Shown: one piece after another, positions 1 to 12,654 of the stretch
Layout of the letters: every line of letters begins with the position of its first letter
How positions within the stretch are numbered: the stretch's first letter is position 1
From: Melastoma dodecandrum
Lineage: Eukaryota; Streptophyta; Magnoliopsida; Myrtales; Melastomataceae
NCBI GenBank assembly: GCA_029817715.1
Contig: JARUPY010000189.1
Location: 558,001-622,000 of the forward strand
Direction: 5' to 3'
Length of the DNA stretch: 64,000 bases
The notes under the pieces: model-generated
Seen by the model: the letters and a program-made list of their open reading frames with translations, nothing else
Databases searched by the model: none
What the model was told of the DNA's origin: nothing
Translations under genes and position numbers: made by a program

Positions 1-2497
1 TCTTCTGGGAGGAAAGCGTAGTACAAACAGTAGCAACATGCCGTGACATATGAAAATTAGGCGATCCCCATGTTTTAAGCCCTAGTCTATCAATAGGCCC
101 ATTTTTGTCAAGGGGTCTATTACATAAAATTGTTCAGCAGGAATTATATAACTCCCATTTTTTTTTTAAAACCTTCATGATACGGCATGTCCTTTCATCT
201 TTCCTCAAATATTAGAATTTTTCGCCTCCAAAACTACGGTGCTTTTTCTACCTTCCAAAAGTTTTCACCCAATTAACCATCTTCTTCACTTTATCAATGG
301 CTCCTTAAACCACTTCCCAAAAAATCGATCCCCAAATTCAACATCACCCCTACACCAATTTTCGTTCACCCCAACCCATTCATTGTCTTCGTTACCCACG
401 ATTTGGATGGTGGAGACGAGATGTTGTTAGGAAAACACCAAACGTTGGGCCCTTTCCTCCCTATTTTTGGGCTAAGTAGGCTGTGGGAGCCCTCATTCCT
501 CTACATTGAGGCTCGTCCTGCCATGTTCAGGGACAAAACCCTTCTGGTTGATTGGGTGGCACAACCCAACTTAGATGAAGGACCTTCATTGCTTCCTGTT
601 GTGCGTATCGGCCCACGAGAAGCGTGCGGGTCGGCAACGTGAGGATTCAAATTTCTCCTTTGATGTCATTCCGTCGACCACTCGACTTGAACGTTCAAGA
701 ACTGCGGAAGAATTAAAGTCGATTCTCTCTTGGCTCCTAAATAGGCTTGCTCATGCACTCGCTCCATCGTCTTCAAATCCCGTAAAGAAATTGAAGACAA
801 CATGCGAAAGACGAATCATGATCTATAAAGAAAGGCAGGGAGGATCGAATGGCTCGTGTGCGCCCTCATCCTTTAAAATGACTCCATAGAAAACATATTA
901 TTCTTTTACCTTGAAAAGCAATACAGTGTCGCCACTTACTAGGTATAAAGTCGAAAACCAGAGAGGGTTTGAAAATTCATACTTACTAACTCTTACGTGT
1001 GAAAACGTGACGATGCTCTAAAAAATGTTTCTAGTTACGGGTATTGAACCCGAACTCATATGAAGTGATGACACGATATCACACAAGCATAATTACAATC
1101 AAGTATGCATATCAAATGGAGTGGGGAATGATGTTTAAGCGTGAGCTTGTGCACTTGAGCCAATAACCTGTCACAAGAGGATAGGGATCGAGAAGGCTCG
1201 CACTTTCCCTCATGTATTGGAGGGTAGTCGAGAGGGTCCAATGTTGAGCGGGAAACGTTCGTTGAGGCCCCTCTGGTGAAGTGTTTCCCCCTGCGGTCCC
1301 CGTGCGCTTAGGGTCTTCGGCACCATATTTAAGTGCTCCTCCCAATGGTGTGTTGCAGTCGACCGTTGATATCGAGTCATGCATGACCGTTATGCGGCGA
1401 TGATGGACCGCACCCGACAATTGCATCGTCGAATGGAATCTAAAAAGGTGGAAAACGGAGCCAAAGAGTCCTTTAACCCCCAAAAGAATGAGAGTTGGGT
1501 CCAAAGCATGCTTAGGCCTAATTCATATTTCCTCAAAAAATCAAAAGAAAATACCCAAGGACAATGAAAACAAAAAAAAGAAAACAATAAGCAAACCAAC
1601 TCCTAAAATCATAAAATTTTGTAAAGACACCCCTAACCCACTAAGGATGTGGGCAGTAAAATTTGAGCTCTAACTAATAAGTCCAAAACAGCTGAAAAAA
1701 GACCTTTTCAGCACTAAAGACCAAATTGAAAAAAAAAAATCGAGCCTAATATTAAATAGAGTATCCAAAAAAGCGTTGGGTTTTCTAAACCCAAAATGTT
1801 CGAAGGGTCCCCAGATTACATGTTGTCGGGGCATATTGTAGACCAAGCTCATAAAAATCGAATAAAATCAAGGTCCATATGTGAAATAGTTAAGCATAAG
1901 AAGCATCGAAAGAGCTCCTCCCCGCACCCAACATGGATCATTATACTAAGCTATGTTGCATATAATACATGTCACTCAATCGGATCTAACAAAATAGTGA
2001 GGCCCATCTTTCATGTCATATTTTTTCCCAACGTTGTTTACCGTCATCCTAACCATGATAACTCTTCTGAAAGGAACTGAAAGTGATTGTTCTCCCCATC
2101 CCCACCCGGGAGAACATTACATTGGAGATAACGATTAATTTTGCATCTTTTTTTTAGTGTTTCAGAAGGGAGGGTTTGGGATGGTGACTGACAAAGGTGT
2201 TAGAACTGGCCGAAAGTCATGCCCAGACATGGCAACCTTCTTACCGCCGGTTCATGTTCAGATCCCTCCCCGAGACGACTCTCAGTCCCGACACCTCTAA
2301 TAATTTCAGACAGGAGGCAGAGAGCTTTTCCCCGTATCTTATCATCGGTAATAAGGAGGAGCCGTAAAAAGAACCCAACCAAAAAAGAAAAATCCCCTTT
2401 TTTTATCTTTCAGTCTCGTAATTAATTTCACTTTTGAAAATTCGTTGGCATCCCTCTTATTACTCTCCGGTCCGAAGGTTGTCTCGCTGAAAACTGG

Positions 2498-2500
2498 TTT

Positions 2501-2531
<31 letters not shown>

Positions 2532-2534
2532 GGG
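2498..2534. repeat. T13-G24 homopolymer junction
   Basis: Thirteen T (2498-2510) run straight into twenty-four G (2511-2534). A run this long can fold as a G-quadruplex on the plus strand. It is also a likely place for length error in sequencing. Confidence 0.9.
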
Positions 2535-3153
2535 CTCCGTCTTTGCCAATGGGCGCTCGACACCTGGATATTGTCGGACTGTCCACGCCTGGTACTGAAC
2601 TGATGCATGGAGTTTGAAGCAGACGGAGTTGGAGTTGGACTTGCCCTGCCCCTCCCCTCCAACTCTTCCTCTCTCGCTGTCTCTCTCTGACGATACATCA
2701 AGTCGTAGTTTAGACAAAAATGATAAGATTAGTGTGAGCAAATCACTCATCTTTAATCCAGTTTTTTTTATCAAGACTAATTCGTCCTTTATCATTTAAA
2801 TTTTCTTGTCAGGTTGTTCTTGTTTTCTTCTTTTTCCAAGAGCTATTCCATTGGTGGGTCCAACACGACTACCGCCATTATTGCCTTATTTCTCGCGTAT
2901 CCCTTTGTCTTTGGGAATCGTGGGTTGAGGACAAACAATGGTAAGAGAGCAGTCACATTGACCCCCTCCCATTTAACCTGAAGGTGAGGATCAATTGGGA
3001 AACTTTTGAAGACCAGACTGTGTCTTATTTAGCAATATATCCCCCACTCTCTCTTTCTTTCATACGATAAATCTGGGTCTGTTTCCGATGATATCTACCG
3101 ATCAATTTACAACGTAGTGGAGCATATTCATAGTCATAAATTGGGTGGGTTTT

Positions 3154-3174
3154 GGGGGGGGGGGGGAGGGGGGG
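3154..3174. repeat. G-run (G13-A-G7)
   Basis: A second long G tract, thirteen G followed by A and seven G, lies 620 bp from the first. It is quadruplex-capable on the plus strand. Confidence 0.9.
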
Positions 3175-5199
3175 AACAAATAGGCCAGATGAATATTTTG
3201 GTCAATCCAATTTACTAAACTAAGTAACCCAAGACTCCAGTTTGGTATGGAAATTTAATGGGGACCTCCTCCCCTCCACTCCCTGGCTCACATGTTAGTT
3301 AGCAGCACGCCCTAAGTACCCTGCCAAATCCCCTAAAAACTAAATGTCTTTCTTTCTTCTCCTTTATTTTTGGGACATAACTTTTCGCGATTCTTCTTTG
3401 TCATCTGGAGTGGCCCCGCAAAAATTTGGTGTCATCATTCCTTGATTCTCTATCCCCCACAGTTATAAACATAGATTTGTATATGTATATTAAACTCAAA
3501 GGATGATGATACAAATTCAAATTCATTGGCCGACTCATATCTAGTACATCTTTTTATAACCGTCGTACTATTGTAATTTTTTATATTTGGCCTTTCATTA
3601 ATTACATTTTTTTTACATTTCCCTTTACTTTATTTTGTTTATTTAAAAGTACAATTTATAAAATGGGTTGTAACCAAATACCCTTACTAATGTATTGTGA
3701 TCACTAAAATTACTGGGACATGAGTATTTTGTTTATTTGATATGATTTATAATCGGGTATAGACTATTTTTTATAACCTATGATCTCTTAATGTATATCA
3801 CGTATATGTTACAGTTAATTACGATTAAGTCACTTCACATATTTAATTTAAGGGTTTGCATAGGAGGAAATCATATGTCAGTTTAATATAAGAATTTGGG
3901 TTAGCCTCTTGGATTGTTTACTTTCACCTCCACCATCGAGAGCGACCGTACTGGAAGAAGACTTCCCCGTCAAGAGTGAATATAATTTATGGGATGATGT
4001 CTATGGATATATTTTCTTTTCCCTTAATTTTTTCGGGGAACATAAATCCACGTAACTGATTCGGTACTTTTGTTAGTCGTTTGATTTGATTGATTTTGGA
4101 TTTGGTGATTTCTTACACATATAACTCACGATGACCGAATAAGTCAATCCTATAAAGGTTAAGGCCTTGAAGGGGTGTGACTATTAGATTCAAATATGAG
4201 ATCTCTCGTGTGAATACTCAGTGTCCTTACAGCTAGGTTGCTACTTTGGGACCGTATAATTATTAGCATGTGTATGTGTTGCCACGTAAACTAAGACATA
4301 TAAATAAATGATACGGGGTGTAATGAGTTAGGCCTTTCGTACATCTTCCGATTCAACGACCAACAATGACGTAGAGTAACTCATAAATTATCACATTTTC
4401 ACGTGCTAGTAAAATATTAAAAAAAATATGTATTAAATTCTTATCGAACTGTCGCTAAGTACGTGAAATGAAAAATGGTTAGAATAATAATTCCAGAAGT
4501 TTAAGGCTGTCGCTGGCTGACCGACGCCCATCGGACAAAACCATGTAATAACACGAAAATAACCGAAGGGTTTAATCACGATTTCAATCCATCATCATTT
4601 CGTTTTAAAGATCTTGTGATTGACGAGTTCACGTCCGTCATCCATCTGGTCAGATCTTCCCCCCTGTTTTGCCGAAGAAAATTGTCTGCCGGTTTAGTTT
4701 ATTTTTCCTACCAATTTTTTATGTAGGAAGAATACATTTCCGAAAATATATTTTACATTAGGCTCACAATGTCTTACGGCTGCTTTCAATTCACGTCATA
4801 CATCCCTTCTTCGAGTCATAGGCAGTTTGGTTACGAGTCCATCGAAATCTCCCGGTAACCATGAACCACATGTGTATTCTGTATCGAATCCGACTGAGCG
4901 TGGGCCTTATGATCAAACTAGATAGACTCGAGAAAGGCGTCTACCAGGAACCATTCGATCGCGCGGAACCAAATCGTTAACCTAATGAACTAATGGTAGT
5001 TAATATTCATCCCGTCACTTTACAAACCTTCCGACACTATTCCTTTCAACACAACCACGCACCACATCACACCACCGTGATTAAAAGAAAGGAGCTGCCC
5101 CAACTCCCTCCCTTTTGTTATCCCCAATCGCTTGTGTCCTCTCCTCCATTTGTTTTCTCTTTTGGTTCAGGAGAGAAGAAATAATTGAAGTTTCGAGGA

Positions 5200-7665
5200 A
5201 TGGGGAGGGGGAAAGTGGAGCTGAAGAGGATAGAGAACAAGATCAACAGGCAGGTGACGTTCGCCAAGAGGCGTAACGGGCTCCTCAAGAAGGCTTACGA
5301 GCTCTCCATCCTCTGCGATGCTGAGGTCGCCCTCATCATCTTCTCCAACCGTGGAAAGCTCTACGAGTTCTGCAGCAGCTCTAGGTATATCATTTCCAAC
5401 ACGCACACGCACACGCACACGGACACTCCTGATGTTTCCTTACTAGAGATTTCATCCGCGAGTGTTTCTCCTTTTTCCACATCTCTTGTTGCGCGTAACA
5501 ACACCTATCTCTTTGAAGGGCTTTGTTGCTTTCTCCTTGAAGATCCATTTGCCCTAAGGTTTTAAGCTTAAGTAACAAGGATCTTTCTCTTCTCTTCTCG
5601 TTTCTGTTTAACACAGAAACCATTCCATCAAATTAGGGATCCAAAAGTACGAGATCTAACTCCTCCTCGATTCCTTCCTCGTGCACGAGATCTCTGTTTC
5701 TCCTCAGCCCCTGATGAGCTTTTACTGTGTAGGATTCTTTGTTTTTTTTTTTAAGGAAATTAAAAATTTGGTAAATTGCAATTAAGGAATTATTCATTCA
5801 TGTGTGTGGGTATGTGTGTGTGTGTGAGAGAGAGAGAGAGTTTGATAAGTGAGGGAGAGAAAAAGCTGCTGTTGTTTCTCAATGGGGTAATAGAAAAAAA
5901 AAATAACATAACATAAAAAAGGGCAAGAAACCCTAAACATAATGTATGGTTCTATTTTATTAAACATTCCATTAATTATTTTGTTGTCTGGATTCTCACA
6001 TCTCTTATTGGAATTGGAACCCCCCACTTCTCACATCATGTTGGCCCTGATGTTGTTTTTATTATGATTATGAACATTTTAAGTAAGGCTAGAAAATTTT
6101 AGGACAGGACTCTTGGCCAATATCTAGTGTTGTGGCACCTCATCTGTGTTTCGCTTTTTGTTTCGTCTTACACCATGGTGTGATTTAATTGATCTGCCAC
6201 ATCTCCAGATGTTGTGGCTGGGACATTAGATGAGTAAATATTACAAAGATTAAGATTGACACTATCATAAGGGTTTTGATGAATTTATCTGAATTTGGTG
6301 GTGGCGTGAATAACATTTGGGATGATGCCTCTGTGGATTTGGCGAATGCTTGCCGTGTCTATTGTCTGATATTGAGCTGAACGCCGTGTAATTATCCCAT
6401 GCTGAGTATTTGGTTGCTGCATTCGTGCCACACTCATGGTTCAATCAAAATTGTTGTTTGTTTCTTGCAGCATGGTGAAGACCCTCGAGAAGTACCAGAA
6501 ATGCAGCTATGGTGCTCTTGAGACCACTTGCTCCATCCATGAGATGCAGGTATAACATCTCGAGGTTAACTTCGAGACGGACCCTTATCTTGGATATGCC
6601 TGATCGCGCTTGCGTTGTTCTAAATGAGATTTCCACTGCACCTTTGAGCAGAACAACTACCAGGAATATCTGAGGCTCAAAGCAAGGGTTGAAGTGCTGC
6701 AAAAATCTCAGAGGTACATAACGTCAGTAATTCATTTCTATTGGCCTAATCCTGAGAAGGAGTGCACTACCTTTCATCTTCAAAGTGCGTAATAGATCTT
6801 TTGGTCAGAAATCTGCTCGGGGAAGACTTGGCACCACTGGACTCCAAGGAGCTGCAGCAACTGGAGCATCAGCTCGAGAATTCCCTGAAGCTCATCAGGT
6901 CGACCAAGGTAATCGAACAAGATCAGACATTTCTTCCAGAAAGAACATAACCCAAAAAAAAAACAAGAATATCGGTTCTTCTTTGTTTTATGTTTTCCGC
7001 GTGATTCTTAATCTTTGCAGACCCAAGTCATGCTTGATCAACTCGCCGATCTGCAAAACAAGGTCAGTATCCCATACTTCCATTTCATCGCACCAAAGTT
7101 CCGCGAAGGTCTTTGCTTCTCCCCCTTCACCTTATCTTAGGCCAACATTCATTATGTCTCAGGAACAAATTCTGCTTGAGACTAACAAAGGCCTAAGGAG
7201 GAAGGTATATTTCACCTATCTATCTATAAGAAAGCCGTACTAAAAGTCGAATCCCTTCACGAAACTTGTGAGCTAATACTTTTGTTAATTGCTATAGCTG
7301 GACGAGCTCAACACCCCGCCAAGGGTTCCGCTTCGACTAGCATGGGAAGGGGACAACCACAACAACATATCGTACTGCAGGATGATGCAGCCACAGCCGT
7401 CGGCTCTCCCTCCACATCCGGAAGGTTTCCTCCAGCCCCTGGCAGCAAATTCCACCCTCCAAATCGGGTATATCCCTAAAGCTGCTCTTACATCCCCCGA
7501 TGCCATAGATCAATCAAATATCACACTATCTCAGTTGTTTTTCTCTTTTGATCCCCTTCTCTTTTTAGGTATAGCCCAATTGGAGGAGATGATGTTGGTG
7601 GGGTTGGAGCAGCCCCCACCTGCAACCACAACGTCAATGGGTTCATCCCAGGATGGATGCTTTAA
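5200..7665 (+). CDS. SEP: SEPALLATA-type (AGL2-like) MADS-box transcription factor, 8 exons
   Basis: A MIKC MADS-domain factor of the SEP class. The family builds floral quartets with A-, B-, C- and D-class MADS proteins in the nucleus and binds CArG boxes. Exons by GT-AG: 5200-5384, 6471-6549, 6652-6713, 6809-6908, 7021-7062, 7163-7204, 7298-7467, 7569-7665. Together they make 777 nt, 258 aa, with no frame break. Exon sizes 185/79/62/100/42/42 are the classic MIKC pattern. The start is the ATG before [13 protein letters not shown]; an in-frame TTG upstream is not a plausible start. Domains: MADS about 1-60, I about 61-87, K (coiled coil; contains [10 protein letters not shown]) about 88-175, then a C-terminal tail ending in GFIPGWML. 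That ending is typical of SEP1/2/4 (LOFSEP) proteins rather than SEP3. A FUL-type gene follows on the same strand 1.7 kb away. The gene looks functional. Confidence 0.95.
5400..5421. repeat. CA/CG-type simple repeat at the start of SEP intron 1
   Basis: An alternating (CACG/CACA) tract begins about 15 bp after the exon 1 donor. A (TG)n-(GA)n tract at about 5801-5840 lies in the same intron. Both are probable microsatellite markers. Confidence 0.8.
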
Positions 7666-7892
7666 ATTGAACGATCCCCCTTCTCTTTGCAGAAAATGGG
7701 TTGTGATGGGGCTTGATCAAGTGTTATGACATTGTTTTTGGGTGTACATTTTGCTTTGCTTTCTTGTTTGATCTTCTTTTCGGGGATGTGTAATTCTGAT
7801 ATGATGGTTTGATGTTTGCATTCCCCACCACCAAGACAAACTACTAAAGGGTGGTGGTGGTGGTTAAATTGTATTATCGGCTTTGATTTTGA

Positions 7893-7898
7893 AATAAA
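7893..7898 (+). terminator. Candidate polyadenylation signal of the SEP gene
   Basis: AATAAA lies 228 nt past the SEP stop codon at 7665, a normal 3' UTR distance. It follows a GGT-rich stretch. Poly(A) use is inferred, not seen. Confidence 0.5.
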
Positions 7899-8350
7899 GC
7901 AGGCAAGTCAATGACTTATATTATACGGGCTTTATCGGCCCAATGGGGCGTATCCCCATGAGGCCCAATACCTTTTCTCCAACAAGGCGACACTAGTTTG
8001 TATCAGCCAACAAAAATTAAATAAAAAGAGGGCGGTAATCCTGATTGTGTAGTTGGGATATGGACAAGAATCGTTACCCTAAATTAGCAGCAAATTTTTC
8101 ATTTCTATTAACCTCATATTCATCCAATTTTGTTCATGTTTTCCTGATGTGTATAGTTTTTTTTTTTTGGAATTAAATAGATGGGGAACAATACATCTTT
8201 AGGAATCCCCAGAAGTAGAAAATTTAGACCATTTTGCTCCCGGAGAATATATCATACATGTCCAAAAGGAAAATGAAAGAATTTCCCTTTTTTATTCGAT
8301 CCACTTATGGAGCATCTTTGAAATTTTATCTTTATTTAAAAAAAAAAAAT

Positions 8351-8399
8351 CGACACAGATATTAATGAGATGGATATGTCTGTGTCGTACATCTCATTA
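8351..8399. repeat. Two interlocking inverted repeats (pseudoknot-type order)
   Basis: Arm A CGACACAGA (8351-8359) pairs with A' TCTGTGTCG (8379-8387). Arm B TAATGAGATG (8363-8372) pairs with B' CATCTCATTA (8390-8399). The order A-B-A'-B' means the two perfect stems are either mutually exclusive or form an H-type pseudoknot. No function is known to me. Confidence 0.75.
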
Positions 8400-9368
8400 G
8401 AATTCTGAATTAAAAATAAAAGTAAAATACTCGATGAGAAGATAGAGTTAATGTTGTGGCTTGCTTGGGAGGGGGATAAAAAGGAGTAAAAAACTTAGCT
8501 TTAATTCCCCCTTTCTTCTTGTTTTGTTGAAATGCTTTATTCATCGTCGCCAGTGCGATTGACCAAAAACAATTGCAATAAATGAAACTTAGAGAAAGGA
8601 AGGACTCGGGGGGGATGAATCGGAGACGCGGACAAAAGATGAAAAAGGAAAAGGGGATGGAAAATTTGTTGGGGGGGAGGAGAGAAAGGTCGAGGCCGAG
8701 GACATTGTCCGGAAATAAAACCAGACTCTTGGTAATAAATTCGATGTACGTTTGACCCAACGCAACGTTTTTGTATGCATCCATACATACGTGGAATTTT
8801 TAATGAGAGAATAATTATGTGAATTTGTATTTTTTTTATATATAAAAATATTTTGTATTTAGGGTTATATATCACGTTTATTGATCCCATATTTATTCTT
8901 GGTAATGTTGTGATTTTATTGGGAGTGGGGTCCAAACCATACGAACAACCAATGAGAGCTCGACAACGTTGTCCGAAAACCAACCCCCTGCTTAACCCAA
9001 AACCACGAAACCGGTGTACCCCCCCACTTGTAGTTTTCCACGTTTCGATTCATTTCTGTGGTTGTGTGTAGTTGTGGGAGAGTGTACGTGTGCGTGCATA
9101 AGAAACATTGTAGGAGAAAACACGGTCAACCTGATTCCATTCGTCCCCCTCTCAGGTTATACAGAAATGAAAGTATAATACCCAGAGATTTGATGGAACA
9201 TCATTCTTCGGTCGAGTGTCATTTTTAACACAGTGATCTTGATCTCGGAGTCATCACACACACACACACACCCTTTTCCCCCACTTTCTTGTTTGTGCCT
9301 TTGATTAGTAGCGTCAGAATTCCTTCTTGGTGTTTGCAGAAAGGGAAGTTTTTGAAGGTGGGGGGAAT

Positions 9369-12307
9369 ATGGGGAGGGGTAGGGTTCAGCTGAAGAGGAT
9401 CGAGAACAAGATCAACAGGCAGGTCACCTTCTCCAAGCGAAGGTCCGGTCTCCTCAAGAAGGCCCACGAGATCTCCGTCCTCTGCGACGCCGAGGTCGCC
9501 CTCATTGTCTTCTCCACCAAGGGCAAGCTCTTTGAGTACGCCACCGATTCCTGGTAAAAATTAAAGATATATCCGCCACTCCCTTCCTCTCCTATCCTCT
9601 CTTTTTACTCTCCCCTTCACCTTGGATGCAACTTCGCCACTCCTCAATTGTCCCTGGTGTCTTCATTCTTTTCGTCTGTAGAAGGTTCTTCACGGAACCC
9701 TAATACTTTCGTCGCTCGTTCACGATCCACCGGATCGTGCTGCGGTTTTGAAACCTCTACACGATTAGCAAATTAGTTGAACAAGTGCTAGGGTTTCTTT
9801 TCTTCTTCTTCTTCTTCCCATGTTTCCTTTTTTATTTTTTATTCTGGGAGGGGAGATAATCTTCATTTTTTTTATTAATCATATTTAAAAATGATAATTT
9901 AGTTCAAGTACCATGAAAGCACTGAATTGACGAGGACGGGGAGCTCCTGTTCTTCTGTTCCATTCGCTTGTCTATTTCTCCGACCCAGAGGAAAAAAAAA
10001 ACAAACAAACAAAAGGCAAAAGAAAAAAGAAAAGGTAGTCTCCAATGGCTTTGCATTTTTTTTTTAGCTCTCCCCCCGCGTCAATTATTTGTGAAAAAAA
10101 AGAGTTGGATCTAAACAAAAAATGTGTGTGTGTGAACAATATTTAACAATCTAAGGGAAGTATCGAAACTTAACGTAAAAACCATTTTTAAATATGTTTT
10201 TCTCTTCATCGTTTGCTTTTCTGGGTTTACCTTGACATCATGACAAAGAAGGCGAGAGTACACAACATGCTGGTAGTCGAGAGATTTGAATACTAAATAT
10301 CATCTGCTGCAAAATTGAGGCGACAGCTATTTTCAATTTCATAACTTTTTAGATTACCTTTCTTTCTTTCATTCTTTCCCATTTTCGTATGTAAATAGAG
10401 TTGGTGAAGTAAAACCAGGCCAAACCCGCATCCATTAACGTTGCCTAAGGCGCACGCGGCGACAAGGCTTTGATCGGCGGAATTTATTTTTAGTTTTTGT
10501 TTTTACTTTAAAAACTTGCTGATTCTTTTTTCTCCTCTTCGGTTTGTCTCGACTTTCTGATAATCTTGCATAATTTGAAATTGTGCATATGTAAAGTCCA
10601 GCCGGAGTTTTGTATAAACAATAAGCAGGCTGTGATTACATCTAGGTAAGTTACAAAAGGGCAGCACAAAAAGGGATTCTCATTTTTAATTAATTCCAAA
10701 ATGTAACAACAACGGTCGTTGCCCTACTAAATTTGTAAATAAATCATTTGTTGTGAATATTACTACTTGGAAGGATAAAGAATTACATCGAGATCAATCG
10801 ATCTGTCATCAAGGATTCTGTTGGCTTACGATCACCAAGACTTTAGCATATTCGAGTGAAGTTGTACTCTTGTTTCAAGTTTATGTCCACATGAATTCTC
10901 CGAAGGGTCAACTCGAATTCCCAAGAGGAGTTTTTTGTTGCAGTACAAACAAAAAAAAAGAGGGCATTGCATTTCTTTAGGGCGGGGTGTCGAGAAAAAG
11001 CTTTTGTCTCGTCACGCTTGGAAAGGGGGAAATAAGAACTTTACCTTTGATAGTATAACATTTAAATCATACGGACGTTCCTTATGTTTTTGTTGCCCAC
11101 AAAGTATTGTTATACGATACTTGTTTAACCCAGCATGGAGAGGATACTGGAACGCTACGAGCGGTACTCCTCCGCGGAGAGGCGGGTTCTTGGCAATGAA
11201 GTGGAGACTACTCACGTGAGATTTTTCGACATCGGCCCTCGGCTTTGGCTTCTCATGATTTTTCCCGTTTTTTGATGGCTTATGTATTTGTCTTGAGGAT
11301 ATGGGTTTAGGCTAACTGGACTTTGGAACATGCCAAACTGAAAGCTAGGATGGAGATCCTCCAGAAACACGAGAGGTAAATATTACTCGTCGTTAAGAGG
11401 ATGAAGAACGAGGCTATCTAACTACATTCATGAAAATTGATGACAGGAATCTGAGGGGAGAAGGACTTGATATCCTAAGCCTGAAGGAGCTTCAGAACCT
11501 GGAGCACCAGCTCGACTCTGCCCTCAAGCACGTCAGGACTCGGAAGGTATGTATATCCCCAACTCCGAGGGCCCTTTCCTCACTAGTTTTTTATTCTGAT
11601 TTCTTATGTCACATGGATCTGCCTTAAGTTTGGTGTCCTGAATCGATCCCGGGGGTCGTTGTTCTTGTTCTTTAGAACCAGGTTATGCACGAGTCCATCT
11701 CGCAGCTCCAGAAGAAGGTAATACATTTGTACAAACTTTATGTATAACGGACTGACAGCATCTTGATGTCGATCTGTATATTTCATCATTGTTCTTATTT
11801 GTGTGGTATAATTATGCGACACAGGACAGGGCATTGCAGGATCAAAACAATCAGCTGACTAAGAAGGTGCGATTTAAGTTCATAATCTTCTTCACGATCA
11901 TCGCTTAGTTTTGGTGCGTGCTTTTCGAATAGTTCCCCATGAGTCGAACGATACGCTAAAGGGATCTTCAGGTTAAGGAGAAGGAGAAGGAGATCACCCA
12001 ACAAGCCGAATGGGATCATCAACAAGACATCAACAATAATGGCAGCAACAACAACAATAATTCTTCTCCTTCAATCATCCTACCTTACCAACTTCAGCCC
12101 CTCAATAGCATTGGGTTAACTTCCCTACCCCCCCTTTTAGAGAACCGTTTTCTGTTTCCGTAAAGTAAGTTCCCGATGACCAACGCCTTTCTAAAATCTC
12201 GTAGGGTTCCATTCCAAGGCGTGATGATCGAGGAGGGATCGAGTGTCCGGGCTCAACATCATCACCACAACAACGGGCCGCTTCTTCCCCCGTGGATTCC
12301 CCGATGA
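9369..12307 (+). CDS. FUL: FRUITFULL/AP1-type (SQUA-clade) MADS-box transcription factor, 8 exons
   Basis: A MIKC MADS factor of the SQUAMOSA clade; these specify floral meristem identity and fruit development and partner with SEP proteins. Exons by GT-AG: 9369-9553, 11134-11215, 11311-11375, 11447-11546, 11676-11717, 11825-11866, 11972-12114, 12205-12307. Total 762 nt, 253 aa, no frame break. The 185/.../100/42/42 pattern is MIKC; exons 2 and 3 (82 and 65 nt) are each one codon longer than usual. The MADS domain reads [14 protein letters not shown], then [14 protein letters not shown], diagnostic for SQUA. The K domain spans roughly 90-175. The C-terminus is rich in N, Q and H and ends [10 protein letters not shown], the FUL-like (paleoAP1, LPPWM/I) motif, so this is FUL-like rather than euAP1. 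Intron 1 (about 1.6 kb) is large, as is usual where regulatory elements sit. The exon 8 frame was chosen because it preserves that terminal motif. Confidence 0.94.
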
Positions 12308-12648
12308 TGTGGCGTGCTGCGACAGAGGGAGGACGGTCGTTGATGCATAAAGTATCTCGGAAATTGAGTGAAGGCACTCCGAGGTTGTCAAATATCTTAA
12401 TATCATTAAATAACCTACTCCCATCCTCGGAGTGACATAAACGAGAAACCTTGGCCTGTGATCAACCTAAGGAACCAGGTAAGTCTGCCGCTACTTAAGT
12501 CGGAAGCTCGTGGCATCTCCCTCCCTTCCCGACTGAATTCCTCGGAACATGTTGAACCATCTTGAGATTATGTATGATGCAAGTGATATTATTCCTCTTC
12601 TTTTTAGTTTGTGTTTGGGTCATTATCTTATGTCCAAGATTTCCACGC

Positions 12649-12654
12649 AATAAA
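12649..12654 (+). terminator. Candidate polyadenylation signal of the FUL-type gene
   Basis: AATAAA lies about 340 nt past the FUL stop. It is the first good signal after the coding end. Use is inferred. Confidence 0.4.

Larger units (their letters stand above)
1..5199. other. Non-coding region upstream of the SEP-type gene
   Basis: I find no gene here. The longest open frames (about 60-130 codons, mostly in 240-900 and 1100-1500) overlap each other on both strands, lack recognisable domains and lack splice context. The stretch from about 2950 to 5100 is AT-rich with long homopolymers, as expected of intergenic plant DNA. The last part (about 4000-5199) must hold the promoter and 5' UTR of the MADS gene starting at 5200. 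I saw no perfect CArG box in it by eye. Confidence 0.6.
7666..9368. other. SEP-FUL intergenic region
   Basis: It holds the SEP 3' UTR and, nearer 9369, the FUL promoter and 5' UTR, including a (CA)n tract at about 9257-9271. Overlapping minus-strand frames at 8410-8980 have no domain and no start context, so I did not call them. The only structured element I see is the interlocking inverted repeat at 8351-8399. Confidence 0.6.

Noticed and set aside
239..889. Three overlapping plus-strand frames
   Set aside because: No recognisable protein. The composition could be old repeat DNA, but I cannot support a call.
1024..1060. tRNA-like GGGTATTGAACCCGA sequence
   Set aside because: It has a hairpin but no A/B-box arrangement, acceptor stem or anticodon arm.
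1056..1504. Open frames on the minus strand (61 and 130 codons)
   Set aside because: They overlap other frames, have no domain and no start or splice context; likely chance.
5385..5565. Read-through frame past SEP exon 1
   Set aside because: A donor GT at 5385 and the fixed 185-nt MIKC exon 1 show this is intron.
8410..8983. Minus-strand frames between SEP and FUL
   Set aside because: They overlap in different phases, are low in complexity and match no family.
4000..12000. Perfect CArG boxes near the MADS genes
   Set aside because: Scanned by eye in promoters and first introns; only partial matches were found, so none is claimed.
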